A stretch of 64,000 nt of DNA from Hymenobacter chitinivorans DSM 11115. GTDB lineage: Bacteria; Bacteroidota; Bacteroidia; Cytophagales; Hymenobacteraceae. This document shows, one piece after another, positions 33,355-41,896 of the stretch. The first letter of the stretch is position 1; every line of letters starts with the position of its first letter. The stretch is from assembly GCF_002797555.1 (NCBI RefSeq), contig NZ_PGFA01000004.1, positions 310,001 to 374,000 on the forward strand, given 5' to 3'. Below the pieces are notes generated by a model. The model was not told the DNA's origin. It ran no database searches and was given only the letters and a program-made list of their open reading frames with translations. Made by a program: the position numbers and the translations under genes.

Positions 33355-33360
33355 TATACA

Positions 33361-33434
33361 AGTTGATTGTTGGGAGCTGATTGGTGACTTTTTTAACAAT
33401 CAACCCCTAACAATCAACAACCAGCAGTCAACTC
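33361..33434. repeat. Period-7 inverted junction repeat (GTTGATT word)
   Basis: GTTGATT, GTTGGGA, GCTGATT, GGTGACT is followed by the complementary words (AACAATCAACCCCTAACAATCAACAA...). It forms a hairpin between the first two genes of the locus. Confidence 0.75.
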
Positions 33435-33447
33435 CCAATAATCCCCC

Positions 33448-33840
33448 ATGAAAGGCTTCTTCCGCTTCATCTACGAACTCATCGGCTCCCCCCAGCCCCC
33501 GTCCGAAACGCCGGTGTACCGGGAGGTGATTTTCCCCAACGTGGGCCTGCTTACCCTCGGCGTTTCCCTGGCCATGGTCCTGATTTTCTACTACCTCATC
33601 AACCGGGCCATGGGCGTGGCCACCTTTAACAAGGTGCGGCACTGGGTTACTTTCCTGGTTATCAATGCCCTGCTGGCCTTTATCATCGGTATCTGGCAAG
33701 CTAATTCCCAGGCCGTGGCCTCCCACAGCTACATCTACTGGATGTCGACCTGGAACGCCATTTTGGGCCTGTTCTGGTTTTTCCTGTTCTCCGTCATCCT
33801 CAAGCGCGGCTCCACCAACGCCAGCACGACTCCTTTTTAA
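33448..33840 (+). CDS. Small three-helix membrane protein
   Basis: This is a 130-residue protein with a short cytoplasmic start (MKGFFRFIYELIGS) and three hydrophobic helices: VGLLTLGVSLAMVLIFYYL, VTFLVINALLAFIIGIW and WNAILGLFWFFLFSVIL. It has no recognised family. It is the second gene of the locus, between the vWA lipoprotein and the tubulin-like protein, and is a candidate inner-membrane partner. The start is the ATG at 33448, and the 48-bp repeat begins 10 bp after the stop. Confidence 0.75.
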   Translation: MKGFFRFIYELIGSPQPPSETPVYREVIFPNVGLLTLGVSLAMVLIFYYLINRAMGVATFNKVRHWVTFLVINALLAFIIGIWQANSQAVASHSYIYWMSTWNAILGLFWFFLFSVILKRGSTNASTTPF

Positions 33841-33850
33841 GGCCGAACGA

Positions 33851-33898
33851 AACTCCCCTCCTTGTTGAAAGGAGGGGTGCCCGAAGGGCGGGGTGGTT
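33851..33898. repeat. 48-bp inverted repeat, left copy
   Basis: It begins AACTCCCCTCCTTGTTGAAA and ends GGGCGGGGTGGTT, and is an exact reverse complement of 35628-35675. Internally it folds as CTCCCCTCCTT...AAGGAGGGG and GCCCGAAGGGC. The two copies bracket the tubulin-like gene. Confidence 0.92.
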
Positions 33899-34000
33899 GA
33901 AACGTCAGAACTCTGTCGTGCAACTAACTCCGCAGGTCTTCAAACTGCATCATCCCCACATCATCTCTACCGGGGAGATTCGTCAAACTTCAACTCCAAC

Positions 34001-35449
34001 ATGGCTAAACTGTTCATTTTCGGCATTGGCGGCACCGGTTCCCGCGTCATTCGGTCCCTGACCATGCTGCTGGCCTCGGGCGTGAAGCTCGCCAACTGCG
34101 ACCGGGTGGTGCCCATCATCATCGACCCCGACGCCCACAACGGCGACATGAACCGCACGGTCGATATGCTCAAGAGCTACCAGCAGATCTACCAGCGCCT
34201 GGGCAAGCGCGACGAGGGTTTCTTCCAGACCGACATCAGCACGCTCAGCAGTATCTCGGCCGACAGCAACGGCGGCGTAAAAGACACCTTCGTGTTCGAC
34301 TTCGGCGGCATCAACCAAAGCTTCCGCCAGTACCTGAGCTACGACCAACTTTCCGTCGATTCCAAGGGGCTGGTCGAGCTGCTCTTCACCCAGGACAACC
34401 TGGAAAGCCCGCTCACCATCGGTTTCCGGGGCTCGCCCAACGTGGGCAGCATTGTGCTGAATAAAGTGGTGGAGTCGCCGGAAATCCGGTTTTTCGCCGA
34501 CAACTTCCAGGCCGGGGACCGGGTATTCTTTATCTCCAGCATCTTCGGCGGTACCGGCGCGGCCGGCTTCCCGCTGCTGCTCAAGAACCTCAAGGATCAG
34601 AATACCCGCCTGAGCAACGCCCGCTACCTGCGCGACGCCCTCACCGGGGCCGTGACGGTGATGCCCTACTTCGCCCTGCAGAGCGAGGACAACTCCATCA
34701 TCGACTCCAATTCCTTCCTGACCAAGACCAAGGCCGCGCTCAGCTACTACGAGCACAACCTGCAGGGCCTCGACGCGCTGTACTACCTGGCCGACACGCC
34801 CGACACGCCCTACGAAAACCAGCCCGGCGGCACGGCCCAGCGCAACAAGGCCCACCTCATCGAGCTGCTAGCCGCCCTGAGCGTGGTGGATTTCATGCAG
34901 TATACTGATGCCGAGCTGCGCAACGGCGGCCCGCACTTCCACGAGTACGGCCTCGGCGTGGACACCCAGGAGCTCAACTTCAGCCACCTGCCCGACGAGT
35001 CGCGGGAGCTGATTGCCAAGAACCTGACCCAGCTGCTCTACTTCTCGCGCTACCACAAGCAGCACCTGCCCACCGACAAGGCGCCCTATTTCGACAACCT
35101 GAACCTGGACCACGCCCTGCGCAACGAGCCCATATTCAAGGAGCTCAACAACTTCCTGCACAGCCCCGAGTACGGCGTGGACGAGTGGCTGAAGGAGCTG
35201 GCCCAAAACCGCCGCGCCTTCCGTCCCTTCGATTTGACCACCGACGACTTCAACGCCATGATTGCCGGCAAGCCCGTGGAAAAGAAGTGGAACGACTTCT
35301 TCAACAAAGGACTGAGCCAGAACTACTTCCTCAACCAACTCAACGACGCGGCCAAGTCGGTGCAGGAACCCGACAACTTCAAGAAGCTCGTGGCTTTGTT
35401 CGATAGAGTGACGGACAAAGCCTTTGAGGAAAAGGTGAAAGTGGTGTAG
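34001..35449 (+). CDS. Tubulin/FtsZ-like protein
   Basis: This is a 482-residue protein. The N-terminal Rossmann start is LFIFGIGGTGSRVIRSL (residues 4-20), and the tubulin-type phosphate loop is FGGTGAAG (182-189), where FtsZ has GGGTGTG. Between them are VPIIIDPDAHNGDMNRT, probably the second nucleotide loop, and FDFGGINQSFRQYL. This is the pattern of the 'Tubulin_2' (tubulin-like) family, not of cell-division FtsZ, and the C-terminal half is helical with no FtsZ tail. It presumably binds GTP and may polymerise at the membrane. I chose the ATG at 34001 because the upstream frame reads through repeat DNA. It is the third gene of the locus. Confidence 0.78.
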   Translation: MAKLFIFGIGGTGSRVIRSLTMLLASGVKLANCDRVVPIIIDPDAHNGDMNRTVDMLKSYQQIYQRLGKRDEGFFQTDISTLSSISADSNGGVKDTFVFDFGGINQSFRQYLSYDQLSVDSKGLVELLFTQDNLESPLTIGFRGSPNVGSIVLNKVVESPEIRFFADNFQAGDRVFFISSIFGGTGAAGFPLLLKNLKDQNTRLSNARYLRDALTGAVTVMPYFALQSEDNSIIDSNSFLTKTKAALSYYEHNLQGLDALYYLADTPDTPYENQPGGTAQRNKAHLIELLAALSVVDFMQYTDAELRNGGPHFHEYGLGVDTQELNFSHLPDESRELIAKNLTQLLYFSRYHKQHLPTDKAPYFDNLNLDHALRNEPIFKELNNFLHSPEYGVDEWLKELAQNRRAFRPFDLTTDDFNAMIAGKPVEKKWNDFFNKGLSQNYFLNQLNDAAKSVQEPDNFKKLVALFDRVTDKAFEEKVKVV

Positions 35450-35455
35450 TTAAAC

Positions 35456-35680
35456 GACAAGCTCCCCTCCTCAGATGAGGAGGGGACGCCGTGCCGAAGG
35501 CGCGGCTGGGGTGGTTGACGTCGTTGCTGATGTTGTTTGGTTGAACTACCAATCAGAACGTCATGCTGAGCGAAGTCGAAGCATCTCTACCGCTTCGTTG
35601 AGCTGCTAATCCAACGAAACAACGCCAAACCACCCCGCCCTTCGGGCACCCCTCCTTTCAACAAGGAGGGGAGTTGACGC
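35456..35680. repeat. Repeat-filled gap: CTCCCCTCC element, REP unit, 48-bp right copy
   Basis: From left to right: a divergent CTCCCCTCC-type element (35463-35519), a GTCATGCTGAGCGAAGTCGA-type REP unit (35560-35605), and the exact inverted 48-bp copy of 33851-33898 at 35628-35675. This gap lies between the tubulin-like and actin/Hsp70-like genes and holds no gene. Confidence 0.85.
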
Positions 35681-35733
35681 CCTCCTGCCGCACCCTTTCA
35701 GCGGCTCTACTTACCAAAGACAAACTCCCGACA

Positions 35734-38700
35734 ATGCCCAAAGTTCTTCGTCTTCATAACAACGGTTCCCAGCAGGTGCAGGGCTGGCAGAAAACCGCCC
35801 CCATTACCAGCACCGAAATCAATACCGTAACCGACCCCACGGGCGGGCGGGCCAAGAACGTGGCGGTCAGCATCCCGACGCCGTTTGCGCGGATGCACCT
35901 CTTCGAAACCGCCTTCGATTTCCTGGCCCGGGAAGGGCAGCGCAACCCCGGCTCGGTCTACCACGAGTTGGTGTCGCACTTCTGGGACCTGTTTGAAATC
36001 CTCTACAACTACAACCTCTACACCCAGGCCGGCCGCAAAATCACGCTGCGCCGCTGGAACGTGGAGTCGGAGCTGCGGCGGATGCAGGGCGACGAAGGTA
36101 CCCGCCTGCTGGGCGAAACCCTGCGCCTGTTCCTGCAGGATGACCGGTTCCGGGACTTCTCGGACATGTACCTCGTGTTCTACGAGTCGCCGAACCTGCC
36201 CGGCGGCCCGCAGTTGCTCGGCGGTACTTCGCCCTTGACGATGCTGTTCACGGCCCCGGCCGTGCGCCAGCTCGACTTGGAGCGCGCCCAGGCCCGCGGC
36301 CACTATTTCGACAACCAGGTGGTGCTGCTCGAAGACCGTTCCCCGGCGTTCCGGGAGTTTGTGTATGAGCTGTTTCTGGCCTATCCGCAACTGCAGCGTC
36401 GCGACTTTGCCGGCAGCGTGTTTGCCGGCCTCGACCGCAACATCATCAACCAGATGCAGATGCGGGGCGACCATACGGCCCAGCAGTTTGCCACCAAGTA
36501 CCCCGCCATTGCCGACTTCCAGGGCAACTTGGCCAGCGTGAAGCACGTGCCCCTGCCGAGCCGCGCCGACCAGTCGGCCGTGACCAGCTCGGACTTGTTT
36601 ATTGCCCCGACGCGGCAGACCAACCAGAGTCGGCCCACGCCGCTGGTACTGCGCCCCAACCTGACGATGCAGGGCGCCAACTACCTCAACGGCCAGCCCT
36701 GGGACGACCGCACGCCGGTGCCCTACGCCGACGAGCTGACCCTGGAAAACCGCGTGCTGCCCGGCAAAGGCTTCAAATATCCGTATTTGACCGTCGGCGA
36801 CTTCCTGGAAGATGCCCTGGTGGAGCTGCCCTACGAGCTGAATTCCCAGCGCTTCCACACCGGCAAGGTCACGTTCCAGTACGGGGCCGATACCCAGGGC
36901 CGGGCGCGCTTTCCGTACCTGCTGCCCCTGCGCCAGACCTTCTTCGAGTACTTCTCCGACCACGACCTGGCCGAGCTGCTCACCTTTACTATTGACCTGA
37001 ACCACGTACGCATCGCGCTGCGGATTCCGGTGCAGGGCGGCCGTTTCATCACCTTCGAGCGGAGCTACTACCAGAACCCGCAGAACCCCAAGGATGCGCA
37101 AGGGCGGGAAATTCCCGAGAAGGGTCGCATTGTGAAGGCCAACATCGGCCTTGGCGTGTTTCCGTTCTACAAGATGCGCGCCCAACCCGAGTACAACGAC
37201 TTCTACAAGGTCATGCTCGTGGACGCCGACAACTCGCCCACGATGCTCCAGCGCCGCTACGACCTCACGTTCTTCGTGAATGGCGAGCGGCTGACCGACC
37301 AGGGCGCGGCCAAGAAAGCCACCAAGTTTGAGCGCACCCAGAAGAGCGTGTCCACGGCCGGCAGCACCTACTACGAAATCACCGGGACCCACTTCGACCT
37401 GGCTGAGCTGACCTGCCCGCCTGCTTTCCACGGCGCGCCGCCGGCCCGGGGCCTCATCGTGCCGCGCTGGCGGGAGCTGGACCGCGGCACCCGCCGCTTC
37501 ACCTTCGCCGTCGACTTTGGTACCAGCAACACCCACGTGGCCTACGCCGATGGTCCGGCGGCCCACCCGCGCCCATTCACCATTGGCGAGGCCGATTTGC
37601 AGATGGAGCTGCTCAACGCCCCGCTGCCCGATACCGGCTACTCGGCTTACCAGCGCTACATGCGCGGCCCCGGCCAGCTGTTCGATATTCCGCTGATTCA
37701 GAACCGCGAATTCGTGCCCAGCATCATCGGCGAGGCCGGCTCGGTGTATGAATTCCCGATCCGGACGGCCGTGTGCGAGACGAACTCCTACGCCAACGAG
37801 CCGAGCAAAGTGCTGAGCAACATCAACATCGGCTTCAGCATCAACACCGAAACCGGGCAGCCACCCCAGAACCGCTTCGTGACCAACCTGAAGTGGAGCG
37901 CCGAGCTGGACCCTCAGGGCGTGAACCGTATTGCGGCCTTCTTCAAGGAAATATTGCTGCTGATGAAGCACAAGGCGGCCATGCAGGGCGGTATTCTGGA
38001 AGATACCCGCGTGGTGTGGTTTGCCCCACTGAGCTTTGACATGTTCCTGCGCAACCAGTTCCAGCAGGTCTGGGACGAGGCCTTCCAGCAGATTTTCCGG
38101 GCCCGCCGCCCCACCCAGTGCATTTCGGAATCGGTGGCCCCGTACTACTACCTCACGGCCACCAACCAGGTGGTGCCCAACCGCGACGAAAACGTCATCA
38201 ACATCGACATCGGCGGCGGCACCACCGACCTGCTGATTTTCGCCGAGCAGAAGCCTGCCTTCAGCTCGTCGTTCCGCTTTGCCGGCGACGACCTGTGGGG
38301 CGACGGCTACGCCCGCGTCCAGGGTGCGCCCAAGCAGAATGGTCTGCTCCGTCTCGGCGTGCAGTACGTGGAAAGCCTGCCCGACTCGGAGGAAAACCAG
38401 GAGTACAAGGGCTATCTGCGCGCCGCCCTGCAAAACCCCGACTTCGGCTCGGCCGACGTGACCAGCCTGCTCTTCACCTATAACGACGCGCTGCGCTTCA
38501 CCCAGAGCCTGGGCCTGGGCAAGGGGCGGCAGCTGCGGGTGCTGTTTTACCTGCACTACACGGCCATCGTCTACCACGTGGCTCAGCTCGTGCAGCACCT
38601 CGGCCTCAAGCCCCCGCGCTACCTGTGTTTCTCGGGCAAGGGCAGTTTGTACCTGCGCCTGCTCAGCGGCGGGGCCAGCATGGCGGCCATTGAGAAAATC

Positions 38701-39204
38701 AGCAAAGCCGTGTTCAAGGCTGCTACAGGCCAGGAGGCACCCCAGAACTTCCGCGTAATCTTGGCCGACAACCCCAAGGAAGCTACCACCAACGGCGGGG
38801 TGCTGTTCGAGGAAAGCGCCACCAGCGCCGCCGACTTCGACCAGATTCGCACCGTGAAGCTCAACGGCGCCACCGAAGGTCAGGATATCGACACGGCCCG
38901 CCTGAAAATGCCTCAGGTGGATGCCGACCTCAAGCAGAGCGTCATCGACAACACCCGTCGCTTCCTGGAAATCGTGCTCGACAACGACGACGTGGCCCCG
39001 CTCATGCGCGAAGTCGGCGTGGACGTGGACCGCACCCGCATCAAGGAAATGCTGCTGCGCGAAATCGAGGACAGCCTCAACCTGGGCCTGCACCAGATTG
39101 GCCGCAACCTCGGCCAGGGCGAAACCCTCCCCGAAACGCTGTTCTTCTACCCGCTCAAGCAAGCTTTGTATAACCTGAGCCGGGAGCTGATTTCGAACGG
39201 CTAG
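35734..39204 (+). CDS. Large protein with actin/Hsp70-fold ATPase core (SrfB-like)
   Basis: This is a 1156-residue protein. Residues 1-580 are an uncharacterised beta/alpha region. The ATPase fold begins with the phosphate-1 motif FAVDFGTSNTH (591-601), then phosphate-2 INIDIGGGTTDLLIF (822-836) and the adenosine motif YLCFSGKGSLYLRLL (about 964-978), the order found in Hsp70 and actin-like ATPases. A helical C-terminus follows. The size and layout recall the 'virulence factor SrfB' family, but I cannot confirm that by eye. There is no signal peptide or membrane helix, so it is cytoplasmic. I chose the ATG at 35734. It follows the tubulin-like gene, so the locus has two cytoskeletal-type NTPases. 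Confidence 0.78.
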   Translation: MPKVLRLHNNGSQQVQGWQKTAPITSTEINTVTDPTGGRAKNVAVSIPTPFARMHLFETAFDFLAREGQRNPGSVYHELVSHFWDLFEILYNYNLYTQAGRKITLRRWNVESELRRMQGDEGTRLLGETLRLFLQDDRFRDFSDMYLVFYESPNLPGGPQLLGGTSPLTMLFTAPAVRQLDLERAQARGHYFDNQVVLLEDRSPAFREFVYELFLAYPQLQRRDFAGSVFAGLDRNIINQMQMRGDHTAQQFATKYPAIADFQGNLASVKHVPLPSRADQSAVTSSDLFIAPTRQTNQSRPTPLVLRPNLTMQGANYLNGQPWDDRTPVPYADELTLENRVLPGKGFKYPYLTVGDFLEDALVELPYELNSQRFHTGKVTFQYGADTQGRARFPYLLPLRQTFFEYFSDHDLAELLTFTIDLNHVRIALRIPVQGGRFITFERSYYQNPQNPKDAQGREIPEKGRIVKANIGLGVFPFYKMRAQPEYNDFYKVMLVDADNSPTMLQRRYDLTFFVNGERLTDQGAAKKATKFERTQKSVSTAGSTYYEITGTHFDLAELTCPPAFHGAPPARGLIVPRWRELDRGTRRFTFAVDFGTSNTHVAYADGPAAHPRPFTIGEADLQMELLNAPLPDTGYSAYQRYMRGPGQLFDIPLIQNREFVPSIIGEAGSVYEFPIRTAVCETNSYANEPSKVLSNINIGFSINTETGQPPQNRFVTNLKWSAELDPQGVNRIAAFFKEILLLMKHKAAMQGGILEDTRVVWFAPLSFDMFLRNQFQQVWDEAFQQIFRARRPTQCISESVAPYYYLTATNQVVPNRDENVINIDIGGGTTDLLIFAEQKPAFSSSFRFAGDDLWGDGYARVQGAPKQNGLLRLGVQYVESLPDSEENQEYKGYLRAALQNPDFGSADVTSLLFTYNDALRFTQSLGLGKGRQLRVLFYLHYTAIVYHVAQLVQHLGLKPPRYLCFSGKGSLYLRLLSGGASMAAIEKISKAVFKAATGQEAPQNFRVILADNPKEATTNGGVLFEESATSAADFDQIRTVKLNGATEGQDIDTARLKMPQVDADLKQSVIDNTRRFLEIVLDNDDVAPLMREVGVDVDRTRIKEMLLREIEDSLNLGLHQIGRNLGQGETLPETLFFYPLKQALYNLSRELISNG

Positions 39205-39207
39205 AAT

Positions 39208-39588
39208 ATGCCAGTGAAAAAGGCCATCTTTTTCCTGCTACTTGCCGTGGTTGCCTATTTTCTAAGCTGGTTAGGGGATGATCCGAAGGAATATGCCACC
39301 CAGCTTAGAAAAGGGTATACCGGGGTAGTAATCGAGAAATACTACCGTAAAGCCGACCATATAAAAGTCAGGACTGATGGAGGCATTATTGATCTGGCCA
39401 CAATGAGTCTTGCTCTTAGTAAGAGTGTGCATGTTGGGGACTCAATAAAGAAACCGCCTCGTCGAAATGAATGCGTGCTGCTACATGATGGCAAAGCTGT
39501 GACCATGAGTTACATGTTTATTCCTGCCTCTAGTCGCAATGATAGTAGGTGGCCCAACGACCTACTGTCAATACAGGCTTCTAATTAG
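39208..39588 (+). CDS. Small membrane-anchored protein, unknown
   Basis: This is a 126-residue protein with an N-terminal membrane helix (AIFFLLLAVVAYFLSWLG) and a compact beta-rich domain (GYTGVVIEKYYRKADHIKVRTDGG). No family is recognised. Its codons are less GC-rich than those of the large genes on either side, so it may be a late arrival. It starts 3 bp after the ATPase stop, probably in the same transcript. The domain should face the periplasm. Confidence 0.6.
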   Translation: MPVKKAIFFLLLAVVAYFLSWLGDDPKEYATQLRKGYTGVVIEKYYRKADHIKVRTDGGIIDLATMSLALSKSVHVGDSIKKPPRRNECVLLHDGKAVTMSYMFIPASSRNDSRWPNDLLSIQASN

Positions 39589-39649
39589 GATACATAGTCC
39601 TAATCATTTCGAACTGCTTGAATCCTTTCTGAGCCCGCCCCGAAGCCAT

Positions 39650-40087
39650 ATGACTCTTTCCCGCCGCGTCGTTGCTCTGCTTACGGGCCTGCTGCTTCCT
39701 CTCAACTCATGCTTTTGGGGTAATGAGAACAACGAGGAAAATGTCGTCGGTAACTTTTGGATTAGAATGAAAGCCGATGAACAGGACTACCACTTATACT
39801 ATGACAACTAGGGCGAGTTTGGATTTCCCTTGATTCGTAGCCGTGTTGCGGCGGCTGGGCATAATGCCCGGGTTGTTATTGTTAAGTCTTGTATTGGCTA
39901 CTATATCATTCCGCTGAAGAGCATTCAAGACCAAGAAATGAAAATTGCTGAGGTACACTATGTTAAAGTGGATGTTCGAAGCAATATAATGGGGCCGTTT
40001 ACCAAAGCCGCCTTTAACCAACAGCTGGTATTATTAGGAGAAGATTCACTTATGCGCTTCGACCAACAACTAGCTGATTGCCAATAG
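39650..40087 (+). pseudogene. Small lipoprotein gene interrupted by an in-frame amber codon
   Basis: The ATG at 39650 opens a lipoprotein (VVALLTGLLLPLNSCFWG) that stops at TAG (39809-39811) after 53 residues. The same frame continues without a break to TAG at 40085-40087, adding 91 codons that begin GEFGFPLIRSRVAAAGHN and include GYYIIPLKSIQDQEMKIAEV. The joint reads YYDN-TAG-GEFGF, where CAG (Gln) would give a smooth strand, so one C-to-T change explains it. The full product would have 145 residues. Codon use is AT-shifted like that of the gene before it. It could be an inactivated gene, a sequencing error or amber read-through. Confidence 0.65.
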
Positions 40088-40117
40088 CCGCACTACTGCA
40101 CGCTGACTTTCCTGCCC

Positions 40118-41719
40118 ATGAATCGTTTCCTTCTTTCTGCCCTGACTGCTTTGTGTGTAGCTGTGGCGTCAATTGCTGCTTCCGCCCAAACGCCCCTCGG
40201 CCAGCCCACGCTCGATGAGCAGAAGGTGCAGATCTGGTGCGCTACGGTGCGCTACGTGTATGACGACAACAACCGCCCCAACCTGAAAAGCAGCCTGAAC
40301 TGCGGCGGGTCGTTGCCGGATTTCGTCACCAGCATCAAGGCCGACAGCCAGAAGGTGTACAGCCTGCTCTACCAGCCGCTCGAAGGCAAGGGCACGATGT
40401 ACAAAGGGTTGGGCTCGGATAAGTCGCGGCTGCAGAAGCTGACCACCGAAATCATCAACAAGCTCCAGGCTTCCCCCGCCCGCAAGGCCGATGCGGAGCG
40501 TATGGCTCGGCTCAACGCCCTGAAAACGCAGCTCGACACCTACCTGACCAACGGCACCCCGCCCGCCGACCCCAACAGCGACGTTACGGCCGGCGCCGTT
40601 GATACGGAGGATACTTCCGTAGCCGACGACGCGTCTCTGACTGCTTCGGATGCCGGAGTAGGGCAGGGAGCCGTGGAAAGCAATGCCGCCGTAGCGCCGC
40701 GCCCGGCACCTGCTAGTGAAAGCCTGATGAGCAAGCTGTTTGCCCCGCTGGCCCTGATTCTGTCTTTGCTCAGCATCTTTCTCTACGTAATGCTGCGCCG
40801 CAGCATCAGCGCCCTGGGCACCCGCGCCGACCGGCACCGCAGTGAGCTGGAATCGGTGAAGGCGGTGGCTATGAGCGGCAGTGTGCCTTCGGCCGGAGGG
40901 GTAGCGGCGGCTGGCTCGCCCAAGCGGATGACGCCGGAATTACAGCGCGAGATTGAGCGAATCGTGCAGCAGCGGGTAGCCGAAGAGCTGGCCAAGCAGC
41001 AACCAACAACGCCGCCCGCCAAAGCGGAGAAACCGGCTCCGCAGCCGGCCACGGGTGCGCAACCCCGGGCAACTAACAACCCGGCCCGGCCTGTTGCAGC
41101 CGCGCCAACTCAATCTCCTGCACCGACTCGCCCAGTAGTGCAGGCTCCGGCTCCAATACCGGTGGCGCCTCCCGCCGCACCGGCTCCAAACCAGTTTCAG
41201 AACATCGAATCGGCCCCGACGAGCTATGCCCCGCCGGTGCCCATGCACGAAACAGCCCAGCCGCCGATGCCCATCCCTTCTGGCTCTCCCGCCTCGGCTC
41301 CGCGCGACGATTTCGACAGCCTCGTGCCGCCCGTGCAGCTGCCCGGTCCCGAAACCTGGGAGGCTCCCGCGGCACCCGTAGCCGCCCCGGTTCCCCCTGC
41401 CCCGTCGCGCTACTACGTGAAGGTGCCCGTCAACGGCGGCTTCAGTGAGTATGACCTGCAGGACCAGCCCCAGCACGACAGTATCTACGAAATTACGCCC
41501 GACCCGCGGGTGCCCGAGCGGGCTACCTTCCGGGTGACGTCCAACGTCGGCGTCCACGCCTACGCCATTCAGAGCGCCCAGTACTCCTTGCGCGAAGCCT
41601 GCGCCTACCAGCAGCCCAACGGCCCTGTTTCACGCATCGTGACCGACAAGGATGGCACGCTGATTAAGAGCAATGGCGCTTGGCAGATTGAGCAGAAAGC
41701 CGCTATTCACTTCGAGTAA
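40118..41719 (+). CDS. Membrane-spanning protein with Ala/Pro-rich linker, unknown
   Basis: This is a 533-residue protein with a signal peptide (LTALCVAVASIAASAQ), a helical periplasmic domain of about 120 residues with two Cys (IWCATVRYVYDD, LNCGGSLPDF), an acidic linker, then one membrane helix (LFAPLALILSLLSIFLYVML, about 205-225). Next come a cytoplasmic coiled coil (LQREIERIVQQRVAEEL), about 150 residues of Ala/Pro-rich linker, and a C-terminal folded domain (YYVKVPVNGGFSEYDLQD ... to the end). It could connect the periplasmic parts of the system to the cytoplasmic NTPases. No family is recognised. A terminator follows, so it ends the first transcription unit of the locus. Confidence 0.75.
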   Translation: MNRFLLSALTALCVAVASIAASAQTPLGQPTLDEQKVQIWCATVRYVYDDNNRPNLKSSLNCGGSLPDFVTSIKADSQKVYSLLYQPLEGKGTMYKGLGSDKSRLQKLTTEIINKLQASPARKADAERMARLNALKTQLDTYLTNGTPPADPNSDVTAGAVDTEDTSVADDASLTASDAGVGQGAVESNAAVAPRPAPASESLMSKLFAPLALILSLLSIFLYVMLRRSISALGTRADRHRSELESVKAVAMSGSVPSAGGVAAAGSPKRMTPELQREIERIVQQRVAEELAKQQPTTPPAKAEKPAPQPATGAQPRATNNPARPVAAAPTQSPAPTRPVVQAPAPIPVAPPAAPAPNQFQNIESAPTSYAPPVPMHETAQPPMPIPSGSPASAPRDDFDSLVPPVQLPGPETWEAPAAPVAAPVPPAPSRYYVKVPVNGGFSEYDLQDQPQHDSIYEITPDPRVPERATFRVTSNVGVHAYAIQSAQYSLREACAYQQPNGPVSRIVTDKDGTLIKSNGAWQIEQKAAIHFE

Positions 41720-41736
41720 GGCAAATAATCAACTTC

Positions 41737-41778
41737 AGAACGTCATGTCGACCACCGGGAGACATGACGTTCTTTTTT
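41737..41778 (+). terminator. Rho-independent terminator inside the locus
   Basis: AGAACGTCATGTC pairs with GACATGACGTTCT across an 11-nt loop, followed by TTTTTT. It splits the locus into a front unit (31969-41719) and the motor pair (41897-44285), which then needs its own promoter in the following 120 bp. Confidence 0.85.
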
Positions 41779-41896
41779 ACGTACCGTGTAAGCTATACCC
41801 TGGCATTAGCAACGGTATGGCGCGTTTTTTTGCATATTGAGTGGCGGGTCAGCGGTTTTGCGCTGACCTTTGTGCTTTCTTCCCGTTGAAGTTTTC

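Noticed and set aside
34001..35449. Cell-division FtsZ
   Set aside because: The glycine loop is GGTGAAG, the helical C-terminal half differs from FtsZ, there is no FtsA or mur/dcw neighbour, and the GIGGTGSR start fits the tubulin-like family.
35707..39162. A 1151-codon open frame antisense to the actin/Hsp70-like gene
   Set aside because: It is the mirror of a strongly biased GC-rich gene; the translation is low-complexity Val/Gly/His-rich and has no domain. The same holds for the long antisense frames at 44736-47255, 53895-56543, 8583-10136 and 18980-20494.
6570..39811. Reassignment of TAG to glutamine
   Set aside because: Many intact genes in the window end in TAG (for example htpG, tolC and the HlyD-family gene), so two amber-broken frames are better explained by mutation or error.
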